64,000 bases of DNA from Gammaproteobacteria bacterium (GTDB taxonomy: Bacteria > Pseudomonadota > Gammaproteobacteria > Pseudomonadales > Azotimanducaceae), in the NCBI GenBank assembly GCA_009846005.1, contig VXYL01000014.1:10325-74324 (forward strand). Reading direction: 5' to 3'. The notes under the pieces were generated by a model. It was not told where the DNA came from, did not search any database, and saw nothing but the letters and a program-made list of their open reading frames with translations. Positions 16,724 to 25,645 of the stretch are shown here, piece by piece. The number at the start of each line of letters is the position of its first letter. Positions within the stretch are counted from its first letter, which is position 1. The position numbers and the translations under genes are program-made.

Positions 16724-17884
16724 ATGGTTATGGGGGTAAGCAAGGTGGACATCCACGGCTTCTGCGATGAACGCTTCGTCCGTGTGCGCGAGGCATTCGA
16801 GCGCAACTTCACCGAGTACGGCGATGTCGGTGCCAGCTTCGCCGCGACCGTGGAGGGCGAGTTCGTGGTTGACCTCTGGGGTGGCCACGCCGACAAGGCA
16901 CGCACTCGGTCCTGGGAAGAGGACACCATCGTCAATGTCTATTCGACGACAAAGACCATGTCGTTCCTTTGCGCCTTCGTGCTGGTCGACCGCGGCCTGC
17001 TGGACTTTCACGCCAAGGTCACGGACTACTGGCCCGAGTACGGACAGAACGGCAAGCATGACACCGAGGTCCGCCATTTCATGAGCCACTCGGCGGGTGT
17101 ACCGGGCTTCGATCCGAAGCTTGGCGACGCCAGCGGGCTTTACGACTGGGATGCCTGTGTCCAAAACCTGGCGAAACAGTCGCCTTGGTGGGAACCCGGC
17201 ACGCAGAGCGGCTATCACGCCGTCACACAGGGCTACCTGATCGGCGAGGTCGTGCGGCGGATCACAGGCCAGAGCATCGGCGCGTTCTTCAGGAAAGAGA
17301 TCGCCGAACCCCTCGGTTCGGACTTCCACATCGGCATGCCCGCCACGGAATTCGGTCGCGTCGCCGAGATGATCCCCGACGAGCCCGCTGAAGGGGGCGC
17401 AGGATTCGCGCCCGAACCGGGCTCGATCCCAGCACGTGTATTCGCGAGCGCCCCGGCGGGCACCGACGCCGTCAATACGCCGGCGTGGCGCCAGGCCGAG
17501 ATTCCCGCAGCCGGCGGCCACGGCAACGCACGCGGCGTAGTTCGTGCCCAGACGCCGCTCGCCAACGAGGGCAAGGCATTCGGCGTCGAATTGCTGTCGC
17601 CCGCTAGCTGCCGGCTGATGCTGGAAGAACAGACCGACGGACCGGATGCCGTGCTCACCCTGCCAATTCGGTTCGGCCTGGGCTATGCCTTCCCCAACCA
17701 GTTCATGCCCATGTCGCCCAACGAAGACGCGATGTTCTGGGGCGGTGCCGGCGGCTCGACCATCGTCGTCGACCAGAAGGCTCGCGTGTGCCTCTCCTAC
17801 GTCATGAACCAGATGAAGGCGGCCATCGTCGGCGACCGGCGCGGCGGCGGCTTGGGCAAGGCCTTCTACGAGAGCATGCCGTGA
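16724..17884 (+). CDS. Beta-lactamase-fold serine hydrolase (EstB-like esterase)
   Basis: A 386-residue cytoplasmic-looking member of the class C beta-lactamase/esterase family. The nucleophile motif is S-T-T-K near residue 74 (NVYSTTKTMS). The Tyr motif region is SGYHAVTQGYLIGEVV, and the third element is FWGGAGGSTIVVD. SHSAGVPGFDP is also typical. No signal peptide is seen. A GTG at 16745 is an alternative start. It is a clear paralogue of the Tat-exported hydrolase at 33626-34951, sharing the pattern of nearly every motif. It lies upstream of a GMC oxidoreductase, so the ester product may feed an alcohol oxidation. Confidence 0.88.
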   Translation: MVMGVSKVDIHGFCDERFVRVREAFERNFTEYGDVGASFAATVEGEFVVDLWGGHADKARTRSWEEDTIVNVYSTTKTMSFLCAFVLVDRGLLDFHAKVTDYWPEYGQNGKHDTEVRHFMSHSAGVPGFDPKLGDASGLYDWDACVQNLAKQSPWWEPGTQSGYHAVTQGYLIGEVVRRITGQSIGAFFRKEIAEPLGSDFHIGMPATEFGRVAEMIPDEPAEGGAGFAPEPGSIPARVFASAPAGTDAVNTPAWRQAEIPAAGGHGNARGVVRAQTPLANEGKAFGVELLSPASCRLMLEEQTDGPDAVLTLPIRFGLGYAFPNQFMPMSPNEDAMFWGGAGGSTIVVDQKARVCLSYVMNQMKAAIVGDRRGGGLGKAFYESMP

Positions 17885-17900
17885 ACCAAGCCGGGAACGG

Positions 17901-17924
17901 GACGGGACAAGCCCGTCCCCTACG
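17901..17924 (-). repeat. REP-like element, subtype B
   Basis: GACGGGACAAGCCCG then TCCCCTACG, a perfect B copy in the 49-base gap between the esterase and GMC genes, ending 9 bases before the ATG. Confidence 0.87.
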
Positions 17925-17933
17925 CGAGCTCTG

Positions 17934-19532
17934 ATGGCTCGATACGACTACATCGTCGTGGGGGCCGGGTCGGCGGGGTGCGTGGTGGCCAACCGGCTGA
18001 GCACTGATCCGGCGAATACCGTGCTGCTGCTCGAAGCCGGCGGTCGTGACTGGAGCCCGCTGATCCACGTACCCGTGGGTTTCTGGAAGATGATCAACCG
18101 GCCGAGCGTCAACTGGTGCTTCGAGACCGTGCCGGAACCCGGTACCCGCGACCGCAAGATCCCGATTCCGCGCGGCAAGGTGCTTGGCGGGTCGAGTTCC
18201 ATCAACGGCATGCTCTACGTGCGCGGCCAGGCCTTCGACTACGACACCTGGGCGCAACTCGGCAACCGCGGCTGGTCCTACGACGAGGTGCTGCCGTTCT
18301 TCAAGCGCTCGGAGAACTTCGAACGCGGCGGTGACGAGTTGCGCGGCGTCGGCGGTGAATTGAACGTGGCAGACATGATCGAGCGCCATCCCATTCTGGA
18401 TGCCTGGGTCGCGGCCGGGGAGGAGGCGGGGTACCCGCGCAATCCCGACTACAACGGCACGAGCCAGGAAGGCTTCGGCATCTACCAGGTGACCCAACGC
18501 AACGGGCGTCGGTTCAGCACCGCCCGGGCGTTTCTCGACCCCATCCGCTCACGCAGCAACCTGACCATCGCCACGCGCGCGATGGCGCGGCGGGTGTTGA
18601 CCGAAGACGGTCGCGCCACGGGAATTCGCTACGCGGTCGGCGATCGCGTGGTGGATGCGCTCGCGAGCAAGGAGGTCGTGTTGGCGGCGGGTGCGGTGCA
18701 GTCGCCGCAACTGCTGGAACTCTCCGGTATCGGTCAAGCCGAGTTGCTGCAGGCACAAGGCATCGACGTCGTCCACGATCTACCCGGCGTTGGCGAAAAC
18801 TACCGCGACCACTACGCCGGTTCCGTGGCGTGGCGGGTGAAGGGCGCGACAACGCTCAACGAGGACACCCGCGGTGCCCGGTTCGTCGTTGAGGCGTTGA
18901 AGTACGGCCTCGCGCGGCGGGGCGCGTTTACGTACACGGCCGGCATCGCCCACGGTTTCGTACGCACGCGACCGGAACTCGAAACGCCCGATGTGCAGTT
19001 CCACTTCGCCCACGCGAGCTATGCCCGAGGCAAGCGGCACGGCGCGCTCGAAAACGAACCGGGCATGACCTGCTCGGTCTGCCAGCTTCGCCCCGAGAGC
19101 ACGGGCTCCATTCACATCCAAAGCGCTAATCCAACGACGCCGCCGGCGATCCGGCCGAACTTCCTGTCCGAGGGGGTCGACCGCGCGGCCCTGGTCGAGG
19201 GCATGCGGATCGCGCGGCGGGTTGTGGCGGCGCCGTCATTGGACCATTACGCGGCACACGAACTCTATCCCGGCGACGGGGTGCAATCCGACGACGAGAT
19301 CCTCGAGTTCTGCCGCCGCACCGGCGGGACGGTCTACCACCCGGTGGGCACCTGCAAGATGGGCCGCGATGCGAACGCCGTGGTCGACGACCGGCTGCGC
19401 GTCCACGGCGTGCAGGGGCTGCGCGTTGCCGACGCGTCGATCATGCCGACGTTGGTGTCGGGCAATACCAATGCACCGACGATTATGATCGGCGAGAAAG
19501 CCGCCGACATGATTCTGGAGGACGCCCGCTGA
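17934..19532 (+). CDS. GMC-family FAD oxidoreductase (choline dehydrogenase-like)
   Basis: A 532-residue flavoprotein. The FAD-binding motif is [17 protein letters not shown] followed by LLLEAGG. GMC signature 1 is [20 protein letters not shown], and signature 2 lies around [15 protein letters not shown]. The catalytic His is in [13 protein letters not shown] and the second active-site region is [17 protein letters not shown]. It oxidises a primary or secondary alcohol, passing electrons to a quinone, cytochrome or oxygen. The substrate could be an alcohol released by the adjacent esterase. The choline family is only the nearest familiar name. Confidence 0.92.
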   Translation: MARYDYIVVGAGSAGCVVANRLSTDPANTVLLLEAGGRDWSPLIHVPVGFWKMINRPSVNWCFETVPEPGTRDRKIPIPRGKVLGGSSSINGMLYVRGQAFDYDTWAQLGNRGWSYDEVLPFFKRSENFERGGDELRGVGGELNVADMIERHPILDAWVAAGEEAGYPRNPDYNGTSQEGFGIYQVTQRNGRRFSTARAFLDPIRSRSNLTIATRAMARRVLTEDGRATGIRYAVGDRVVDALASKEVVLAAGAVQSPQLLELSGIGQAELLQAQGIDVVHDLPGVGENYRDHYAGSVAWRVKGATTLNEDTRGARFVVEALKYGLARRGAFTYTAGIAHGFVRTRPELETPDVQFHFAHASYARGKRHGALENEPGMTCSVCQLRPESTGSIHIQSANPTTPPAIRPNFLSEGVDRAALVEGMRIARRVVAAPSLDHYAAHELYPGDGVQSDDEILEFCRRTGGTVYHPVGTCKMGRDANAVVDDRLRVHGVQGLRVADASIMPTLVSGNTNAPTIMIGEKAADMILEDAR

Positions 19533-19552
19533 CAATGGGGTAGGCCCACATC

Positions 19553-21289
19553 TTGAACACGCTGAACGAGAACATTCGGAACGAACCCGAGGAACCTTGT
19601 TCCCCGCAAGCCACGGCGAGCGTGACCATTCAGGGAGCCATGGTCGCCGTGATCAACACCATTGTGATGGTGACCATCGTGGTGAGGGCTTCCGATGAGG
19701 GTCAAGCGTACCTAGCGTGGGCGATCTTTGCCGCATTGGTCATTGGCGGTGCCATAACGGCTCTGCAAGCGTCTCGAATCGGACGTTTCGGTGCGGGGCA
19801 TCTGCTCCTGTGTGGTGCCGGACCTCATTGGGTTGCCATTTCAGTTGTCGCCATCAACGTTGGAGGATGGACCACTCTGGCCAGCCTCATCGTAGTCTCC
19901 TCCCTGGTTCAGTTTGCGTTTGCGGCATGGTTGCCGGTCTTGAGGCGGATCATTACGCCAGTCGTTTGCGGCACTTCACTCATGCTGATTTCCATTTCCG
20001 TGATTGCGGTTGCAGTCGACAAACTCGCGAAGGTGCCGCAGGGCACTCCCTTGATTGCGAGTCCGCTTGTCGTTGCAGCAACGTTGGGTGCTGCTGTCGT
20101 GATTTCTCTGAAAGGACCGGGGACTCTGCGACTGTGGGCACCGCTCACGGGCATCGTGTCCGGCTGTATTGTCGCAGCGGTTTTCAATCTATACGACCTT
20201 GAGTTCTTGAAACGAGCACCTTGGTTTCAATTGCCGAATTTCAATGCGTGGCCCGGTCTCGATCTCTCACTGGGGATGGAGTTTTGGACACTCCTGCCGA
20301 CTTTTTTAATCGTTACTCTCGTCGTTGCTGTAAAGACCGGAGGCGATGGCGTCGTCATGCAGCAAGTGTCGCTTCGCCGGTCGAGAGCCATCGATTTTCG
20401 AGTTGTGCAGGGTACCGTGAATGCAAGTGGTCTAGGCGGACTCCTGTCTGGATTGGCGGGAACTCCACCGACTGTTGTCTACTCGCCGTCGAGCATTTCC
20501 CTGATTAGTTTGACAGGCATCGCGTTTCGAGGAATTGGCTATTGGATCGGCGGTGTACTGATCCTAGTGGCTTTTTTCCCCAAGGCCACCGCTTTGTTGC
20601 TCGCGGCACCGAGCGCCGTTGTGGGTTCGCTGCTGCTGATGGTTATGGGAATGTTGCTTGTCGAAGGCATGCGCATGCTCTTTCGGGAAGGACTCGATCA
20701 ACGAAACACGCTAATTGTCGCCATAACCCTTGCCGTCGGGCTGGGTGTAGAAAGCCTGAACGTGTTTGGAATGCGTTCGGACAGCCTATGGATTTCGATT
20801 CTTAGTAACGGCACGACTGTTGGCATTCTTGTGATGATCGCTCTGACGGCGCTTCTGGAACTGACTAGCCCGCGGGGCAAGAAACTCGAAGTGGTATTAA
20901 GGACGTCATCCTTAACGCGAATTGACGAATTCCTGAAGGACTATGCGGCAAATATTGGATGGAACGAGGCGTCGGCGAACCGGCTGCGGGCGGCCGGCGA
21001 GGAATCCCTGTTGTGTCTGCTGTCTTCCGGGACGGAGGAGAATGAGGCAAGCACGCGACTGATTGTTGCTATTCGGTCGCGGGACAATATCGTTGAGATG
21101 GATTTGTTGTCCGTCTTCGAAGAGCAGAACATTGAAGATCGGCTCGCATATATGAGCGAGGAAGCAGAAGTTCGGGACGACCGGGAACTGTCTTTCCGAT
21201 TGTTGCGACACCACGCCTCGTCCGTTCAGCACAGGAAGTACCACGGCGTCGACATAGTCACCGTGCAGGTCGAGCGGTCTGGATCGTAG
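19553..21289 (+). CDS. NCS2 xanthine/uracil permease fused to an ATPase-like C-terminal domain
   Basis: A 578-residue protein from TTG, 20 bases after the oxidoreductase gene. Residues about 25-440 form the multi-helix NCS2 (SLC23) nucleobase transporter, with the re-entrant segment near [21 protein letters not shown] matching the family's substrate region. Residues about 450-578 are soluble and resemble an RsbW-like HATPase domain: [20 protein letters not shown] then [11 protein letters not shown] in place of the N-box, and a C-terminal [20 protein letters not shown]. The usual Asn of the N-box and a clear DxGxG box are missing, so nucleotide binding is doubtful. The gene is visibly more AT-rich than its upstream neighbours. 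Its stop codon lies in a REP element. Confidence 0.8.
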   Translation: MNTLNENIRNEPEEPCSPQATASVTIQGAMVAVINTIVMVTIVVRASDEGQAYLAWAIFAALVIGGAITALQASRIGRFGAGHLLLCGAGPHWVAISVVAINVGGWTTLASLIVVSSLVQFAFAAWLPVLRRIITPVVCGTSLMLISISVIAVAVDKLAKVPQGTPLIASPLVVAATLGAAVVISLKGPGTLRLWAPLTGIVSGCIVAAVFNLYDLEFLKRAPWFQLPNFNAWPGLDLSLGMEFWTLLPTFLIVTLVVAVKTGGDGVVMQQVSLRRSRAIDFRVVQGTVNASGLGGLLSGLAGTPPTVVYSPSSISLISLTGIAFRGIGYWIGGVLILVAFFPKATALLLAAPSAVVGSLLLMVMGMLLVEGMRMLFREGLDQRNTLIVAITLAVGLGVESLNVFGMRSDSLWISILSNGTTVGILVMIALTALLELTSPRGKKLEVVLRTSSLTRIDEFLKDYAANIGWNEASANRLRAAGEESLLCLLSSGTEENEASTRLIVAIRSRDNIVEMDLLSVFEEQNIEDRLAYMSEEAEVRDDRELSFRLLRHHASSVQHRKYHGVDIVTVQVERSGS

Positions 21290-21329
21290 GGGCGACCCTA
21301 ACGTGCCCTTCAGGGCGCGCGGTCGCCCG
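21286..21329 (+). repeat. REP-like element, subtype A with nested hairpin
   Basis: GTAGGGGCGACC and GGTCGCCCG arms around a loop that contains GCCCT-TC-AGGGC. The TAG of the head is the stop codon of the permease gene. Confidence 0.83.
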
Positions 21330-21355
21330 GTCATGCCGCCCCGTGGTGCTGGCGG

Positions 21356-21379
21356 GACGGGACAAGCCCGTCCCCTACG
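21356..21379 (-). repeat. REP-like element, subtype B
   Basis: A perfect B copy facing the A copy 26 bases away, forming an inverted pair between convergent genes. Confidence 0.87.
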
Positions 21380-21404
21380 GGCGGTTGAGGGACTCAGGCT
21401 GAGA

Positions 21405-21692
21405 TCACACGCCTTCGACGACGATCACATTGGCGTTCGCAGAGCGCTCGCGGATTTTCTTGAGATCCGTGTACTCGGGTGAGTTCAGCCACCCGTGAGC
21501 TGCGCCGGCATCGTCGAACTCGACTACCACGACACGATCAGCGGACCAGCTACCTTCGACCACTTCCACACTGCCGCCACGCACCAGGTATCGCCCGCCG
21601 TGGGCCGCAACGGTTGCGCCGATACGTTCACGAAAGTCCGAGAAAGTACCTTCATCCAATACTTCGTCATTCACGATCACGTAGGCCGCCAT
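21405..21692 (-). CDS. DUF1330 family protein
   Basis: A 95-residue protein with AGGGAGG before its ATG. The sequence MAAYVIVNDEVLDEGTFSDF, then GGRYLVRGG and VVVVEFDDAGAAHGWLNSPEY, is the standard DUF1330 pattern, a dimeric ferredoxin-like (ABM-type) fold. Function is unknown; such proteins resemble small monooxygenases or stress proteins. It is convergent with the permease gene across a REP pair. Confidence 0.88.
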   Translation of the reverse strand: MAAYVIVNDEVLDEGTFSDFRERIGATVAAHGGRYLVRGGSVEVVEGSWSADRVVVVEFDDAGAAHGWLNSPEYTDLKKIRERSANANVIVVEGV

Positions 21693-21815
21693 GGTGTTCC
21701 TCCCTAGTTGCTGGGCTTGATCGGTGTGTTCAGACAGAACGATGAAAAGCCGTATCGTCCTGACGCACGGATTGTACAGTACCGTGCCTCAAACAATCGA
21801 CTCTCGCCCTCCTGT

Positions 21816-22832
21816 TCAGGCTACCGACGCCAGGTTCATGCCGGAGTTGTTGGCGCGGGTGCATAGGACTTGTCCTGGCGCGGCGTCACTGTTGCGTAAC
21901 TCGCGTCGTAGGCTCATGGCCACCTCGTCGTCCGAGGATTTGGTCGCGTCGAAGAAGCCGAAGATCGTGGCACCGGTGGACGAGAGTCCGCCGCCGTGAA
22001 TCTCGGTCGTGGCGTTGAACGCAGACCTCGCAGATCGAAGCGGCTCAATGTCCGACCTGATCCAGTGTCGTCGTTTCCAGCCCACGTCTTGAATGGCGTT
22101 GACGCAAGCACCGAAAGTCTCAAGATCGAGTTCCCGCAAAGCCGGTAACAGGCGCATCAGAATGATGTGCGAGGTGGCCTGAACTTCATCAAGTGGGATC
22201 GGCGTGTTGGCAATCATGAAGTCCAGCTCGTCTTGACCCGACAGGCCTTGATGACGGCTCGGAATGAAGAGCGCTATCCCCCAGGTCCTGGGGAAGTCAG
22301 CGCGCATGAGCAAGGGTGGTTGACCCGCCTTGGTCGCGAAGCGAGACGGCGCGAACGACTTTTTCTGCGTACTCACAGAGTGGCCTCCGTCGAGCAGAAG
22401 CCCCCCACTCCGGAACGCATTGATACCGATTCCGGATGTGCCACCTCGGGTGGAAATGGCTCCCAGCTCCGACAGCGGGTGTCCCAAGCCGAATCGATGG
22501 TTCAATGCACACAAGACAGCGAGCCGGGTTTGCGTTCCCGATCCCAATCCTTGGTGCGGGGGAATCATTTGGTGGATTGCGACTTCGATGCACGGTTCCA
22601 CCTGCAGTATCTTGCTGCTTTGCGCTATTTCCTCCAGCACTAGCTCTTGCTCGGCTGGAACGCCTCCTCGAACGACCGTTTGATCATGGGGACCGAACTC
22701 GAAGGAAACACCCGGGTATTGGATCGAGAGACCGAGACTGCCATCAACCCGGCCGAGCTCGCCGTTCATGTCGATTAGCGTGAAATGCAGTCGTGAGGGC
22801 GTGCTAATTCGATGTGTCAAGGTCGAGCACAT
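21816..22832 (-). CDS. Beta-ribofuranosylaminobenzene 5'-phosphate synthase-like protein
   Basis: A 338-residue GHMP-fold protein of the beta-RFAP synthase family. The start RISTPSRLHFTLIDMNGELG and the motif PPHQGLGSGTQTRLA are diagnostic, and GGLSSTGATIFGF is the GHMP C-terminal glycine motif. The known enzyme joins an aminobenzoate (or hydroxybenzoate) to phosphoribosyl pyrophosphate with loss of CO2, forming a C-riboside in methanopterin synthesis. No other methanopterin gene is seen here. The first 29 bases overlap the end of the TrpB2 gene, so the two are translated together. Base composition is lower in GC than the flanks. It may make a different C-ribosylated aromatic. Confidence 0.82.
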   Translation of the reverse strand: MCSTLTHRISTPSRLHFTLIDMNGELGRVDGSLGLSIQYPGVSFEFGPHDQTVVRGGVPAEQELVLEEIAQSSKILQVEPCIEVAIHQMIPPHQGLGSGTQTRLAVLCALNHRFGLGHPLSELGAISTRGGTSGIGINAFRSGGLLLDGGHSVSTQKKSFAPSRFATKAGQPPLLMRADFPRTWGIALFIPSRHQGLSGQDELDFMIANTPIPLDEVQATSHIILMRLLPALRELDLETFGACVNAIQDVGWKRRHWIRSDIEPLRSARSAFNATTEIHGGGLSSTGATIFGFFDATKSSDDEVAMSLRRELRNSDAAPGQVLCTRANNSGMNLASVA

Positions 22833-24132
22833 CGGAGTAGCCCTTCAAATCCAGGTATCCATGACCCGACAAGCAAAATACGATAACGGGCGTCTTCTCG
22901 GTGTTCGAAGCCTCTCTTGCTGCATCGATGGCCCCTAAGACAGCATGAGCGCTCTCGGGCGCAGCAAGAACACCCTCCGTCTTCAAGAACACGCGTCCCG
23001 CGTCAAACACCTCCTGCTGGCTATAGGTCCTAGTGTTAACCACATTGTTCTTGACGAGTGCCGAGAGGACAGGCGTCTTGCCGTGATAGCGCAATCCACC
23101 CGAGTGCACGGGTGGCGGTACGAATCGATGGCCGAGCGTGTACATGAGTATTCGAGGTGTTAGTTCGGAGAAGTCGGCCCAATCGTATCGGTACTCGCCC
23201 TGACTCAACGTGGGGATCGAATCGGGCTCTATGGCGCGGAACTCGATGGGCTTTCCGCCGATCCTGTCGCGAACGAACGGTGCGACAAAGCCTGTGAAAT
23301 TGCTTCCTCCGCCGACGCAGCCGATCATCAGGCTGGGTGTTCGATCGATCTGCTCGAGTTGCTGTCTCGTCTCTAGACCGATGACTGACTGATGGAGCAC
23401 CGCATAGTAGGACATGCACCCCAATGCCAGTCGTCTACCGGGATCCTCCTTGACGAACTCGATGGCCTCGCTCATGCCGATGCCGAGACTGCCGGAGTTG
23501 TCCGGGTCGTCTTTCAGGACACTACGCCCCGTGTCCGTCAGTTCGCTAGGCGAGGGATACACTTCCGCGCCTGCCATGCGCATTAGGTAGCGACGGTACG
23601 GCTTTTCTTCGAAGCTCTTTCGGATCATGAACACACAGCAGTTCAGTCCGACGGTTTCGCACGCCATGGCTAGAGCCGCTCCCCATTGACCGGCTCCCGT
23701 ATCGGTTGCCATGGTATGGATGCGGGAGTGTTCTTCCTGCGCAGCGTAGTACGCCTGAACCAATGCCGTGTTGAACTTGTGGCTTCCGGCAGGATTCAGA
23801 TCTTCACGCTTGTAGTAGATCTCGGCAGGGGTCCCTAGGTATTTCTCGAGGGCGCGGGCTCTAACCAAGGGAGATGGTCGGTAGCGACGGTAGACATCTG
23901 CGATGAACGGCGGAATCTCGATCCACGGGTCGGTTCCGTATTTGCCCTCGTGCAGCTCGATTCGAAGACACTCGAGGGGCCACAGCCAGTCGAAATCGTC
24001 GACCTCGACGCCTCGATCTTCGATTGGGTGCAATGGCTTCGGAACATCAAAGGGCAGTTCGGCCACGATGTTGTACCAGCTCCGTGGAAGCTGCGACTCC
24101 GAGAGGAAGATTTTGTTGTCGTTCGTTGTCAC
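22804..24132 (-). CDS. trpB2: TrpB2-type PLP enzyme (tryptophan synthase beta-like)
   Basis: A 442-residue fold-type II PLP enzyme from GTG. The extended N-terminus and the segment RPSPLVRARALEKYLG are those of the TrpB2 branch, not canonical TrpB. The PLP Lys is in NPAGSHKFNTALVQAYY, the substrate loop in DTGAGQWGAALAMAC, and the phosphate-binding glycine loop is GCVGGGSNF. The C-terminal segment VFCLSGHGYLDLKGYSDVL is complete. No trpA or other tryptophan gene is near. TrpB2 enzymes join indole or other nucleophiles with serine or O-phosphoserine. Overlap with the beta-RFAP synthase gene suggests a shared specialised pathway. Confidence 0.9.
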   Translation of the reverse strand: MTTNDNKIFLSESQLPRSWYNIVAELPFDVPKPLHPIEDRGVEVDDFDWLWPLECLRIELHEGKYGTDPWIEIPPFIADVYRRYRPSPLVRARALEKYLGTPAEIYYKREDLNPAGSHKFNTALVQAYYAAQEEHSRIHTMATDTGAGQWGAALAMACETVGLNCCVFMIRKSFEEKPYRRYLMRMAGAEVYPSPSELTDTGRSVLKDDPDNSGSLGIGMSEAIEFVKEDPGRRLALGCMSYYAVLHQSVIGLETRQQLEQIDRTPSLMIGCVGGGSNFTGFVAPFVRDRIGGKPIEFRAIEPDSIPTLSQGEYRYDWADFSELTPRILMYTLGHRFVPPPVHSGGLRYHGKTPVLSALVKNNVVNTRTYSQQEVFDAGRVFLKTEGVLAAPESAHAVLGAIDAAREASNTEKTPVIVFCLSGHGYLDLKGYSDVLDLDTSN

Positions 24133-24271
24133 GGCCGTCAGGTCTCCGCTCTGGCATCAGACGCGTTTGGCACTGCGGTTGAAGAGCGACGCCGCGAACG
24201 GTTGGGCCGATCAAGGGCGGGCTCGGGTAAGCCTTCGGCGAGCGTAGCACAGTCGAGAACGGACCGGCTTG

Positions 24272-25444
24272 TCACGAGCTGCCGCGAATCTCCCTGGCCA
24301 ATTCGCTGAGCCCGATCCCTTCGATCGTCGCGGAAACCGGATAGCGGTCGTCCCCTGCATGTACGACGAATCGACGTGCGGGACGGATGTCCTCGCATGC
24401 TACGTTGAACCCGCGTCCGGGCTTGGCGGAGAGCGAGCGCTTGATCTCGATGGCCCAGAGCTCACGGTTCGGGTGTTCGATAACGAGGTCGATCTCGGCA
24501 CCGGCCTGCGTTCTGTAGAAGGAGGCAAACGCGGGCCATGGCAAGGCCGAGACGAGTGTCTCGATCGCAAATCCCTCCCAGCTTCTACCGACGACCGGAT
24601 GTCCAGCCAGGGCGGTCAGCGACGGAATGCCTAGGAGTGCGTGGACGATTCCGCTATCCCGGATGTAGACCTTGGGAGATTTGACGAGACGTTTGCCGAC
24701 GTTGGCATGCATGGGCGGCAAACGGCGAACGAGGAGGAGGTCGACTAGCAGATCCACGTAGCGCGTGACCGATTGCGGGCTAACCTCCAACGCGTGAGCG
24801 AGCGCGGAGGCATTGAGAAGCGCGCCCTGGTGGTGCGCCAACATCGTCCACAATCGCTCGAGCGTTGCCGCTGGAACGCGCGGTCCGAAGGCCGCAACGG
24901 CGCGCTCCAGATAGGTCCTGATGAAATCCTTGCGCCACGACAGGCTCACCTCGTCGTCCGGGGCTAGGTAGCTCATCGGAAAGCCGCCGCGCAGCCAGAG
25001 CCGCTCTCGGTTTGGGAGAGTCGCCTCGACTTCGCCGACGGAGAATGGCCCGAGATCGAGGTAGGTGATTCGTCCGGCCAGCGACTCGCCAGATTGTCGG
25101 AGCAGGTCGATGGATGCGGATCCCAGGATCAGGAACCGCTCGACGCCATTGCCCTGCTCGCGCCCGTGATCGATGACGCCCCTCAGGGTCTGAAACAACT
25201 CCGGTGTGCGATGAATCTCGTCGAGTATCACCAGACGGTCGGCAACGCCGTCGAGGAAGAGCACGGGCTCGTCCAGGCGGCTGCGGTCGTCGCGGTCTTC
25301 GAGATCGAGGTAGATTGCTCCTCTCTCGTTGCCGATCTGGCGGGCCAGGGTGGTCTTTCCGGACTGCCGGGGACCGACGATGGCGACCGCGGCTTGATGT
25401 TTCAGAGCGTCGACGACGGTGCGACGTAACGTTCTAGGGACCAT
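24272..25444 (-). CDS. AAA-family ATPase with DUF4143 domain
   Basis: A 390-residue protein with Walker A GPRQSGKTTLARQ near residue 24, Walker B RLVILDEIH, sensor-like ILGSASIDLLR and a C-terminal DUF4143/PD-(D/E)XK-like part (FYRTQAGAEIDLVIEHPN then LWAIEIKRS). The middle contains a winged-helix segment (LNASALAHALEVSPQSVTRYVDLL). These proteins are widespread and often show toxin-antitoxin-like or mobile distribution; no biochemical role is settled. No clear ribosome site precedes the ATG, which lies only 12 bases from a perfect inverted repeat that is probably the gene's own operator. Confidence 0.88.
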   Translation of the reverse strand: MVPRTLRRTVVDALKHQAAVAIVGPRQSGKTTLARQIGNERGAIYLDLEDRDDRSRLDEPVLFLDGVADRLVILDEIHRTPELFQTLRGVIDHGREQGNGVERFLILGSASIDLLRQSGESLAGRITYLDLGPFSVGEVEATLPNRERLWLRGGFPMSYLAPDDEVSLSWRKDFIRTYLERAVAAFGPRVPAATLERLWTMLAHHQGALLNASALAHALEVSPQSVTRYVDLLVDLLLVRRLPPMHANVGKRLVKSPKVYIRDSGIVHALLGIPSLTALAGHPVVGRSWEGFAIETLVSALPWPAFASFYRTQAGAEIDLVIEHPNRELWAIEIKRSLSAKPGRGFNVACEDIRPARRFVVHAGDDRYPVSATIEGIGLSELAREIRGSS

Positions 25445-25456
25445 GTGGCTTGTATT

Positions 25457-25475
25457 TTGTCCATGACGTGGACAA
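25457..25475. promoter_or_regulatory. Inverted repeat upstream of the DUF4143 gene
   Basis: TTGTCCA-TGACG-TGGACAA has perfect 7-base arms. It lies 12 bases upstream of the ATPase start, where it could cover the promoter or leader, and is a probable autoregulatory site. Confidence 0.6.
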
Positions 25476-25645
25476 TTTGCAAGAATAGTGTACTGATCGG
25501 TACCGGTGGTTAGCCAAACGGGAAGAGTTTCCCGATACCGGTCGACATGAAACGCAAATGCCGGACGATAACGCCATGAAACCCGTTGCCCTCATCAGGG
25601 CACCGCGCTTCGCCCCAGCCGCCCTAGGCCAAGGGTCTGTTTGAC

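Noticed and set aside
22804-24132. Assignment as canonical trpB
   Set aside because: The N-terminal extension and motif set are of the TrpB2 branch, and no trpA or other trp gene is adjacent.
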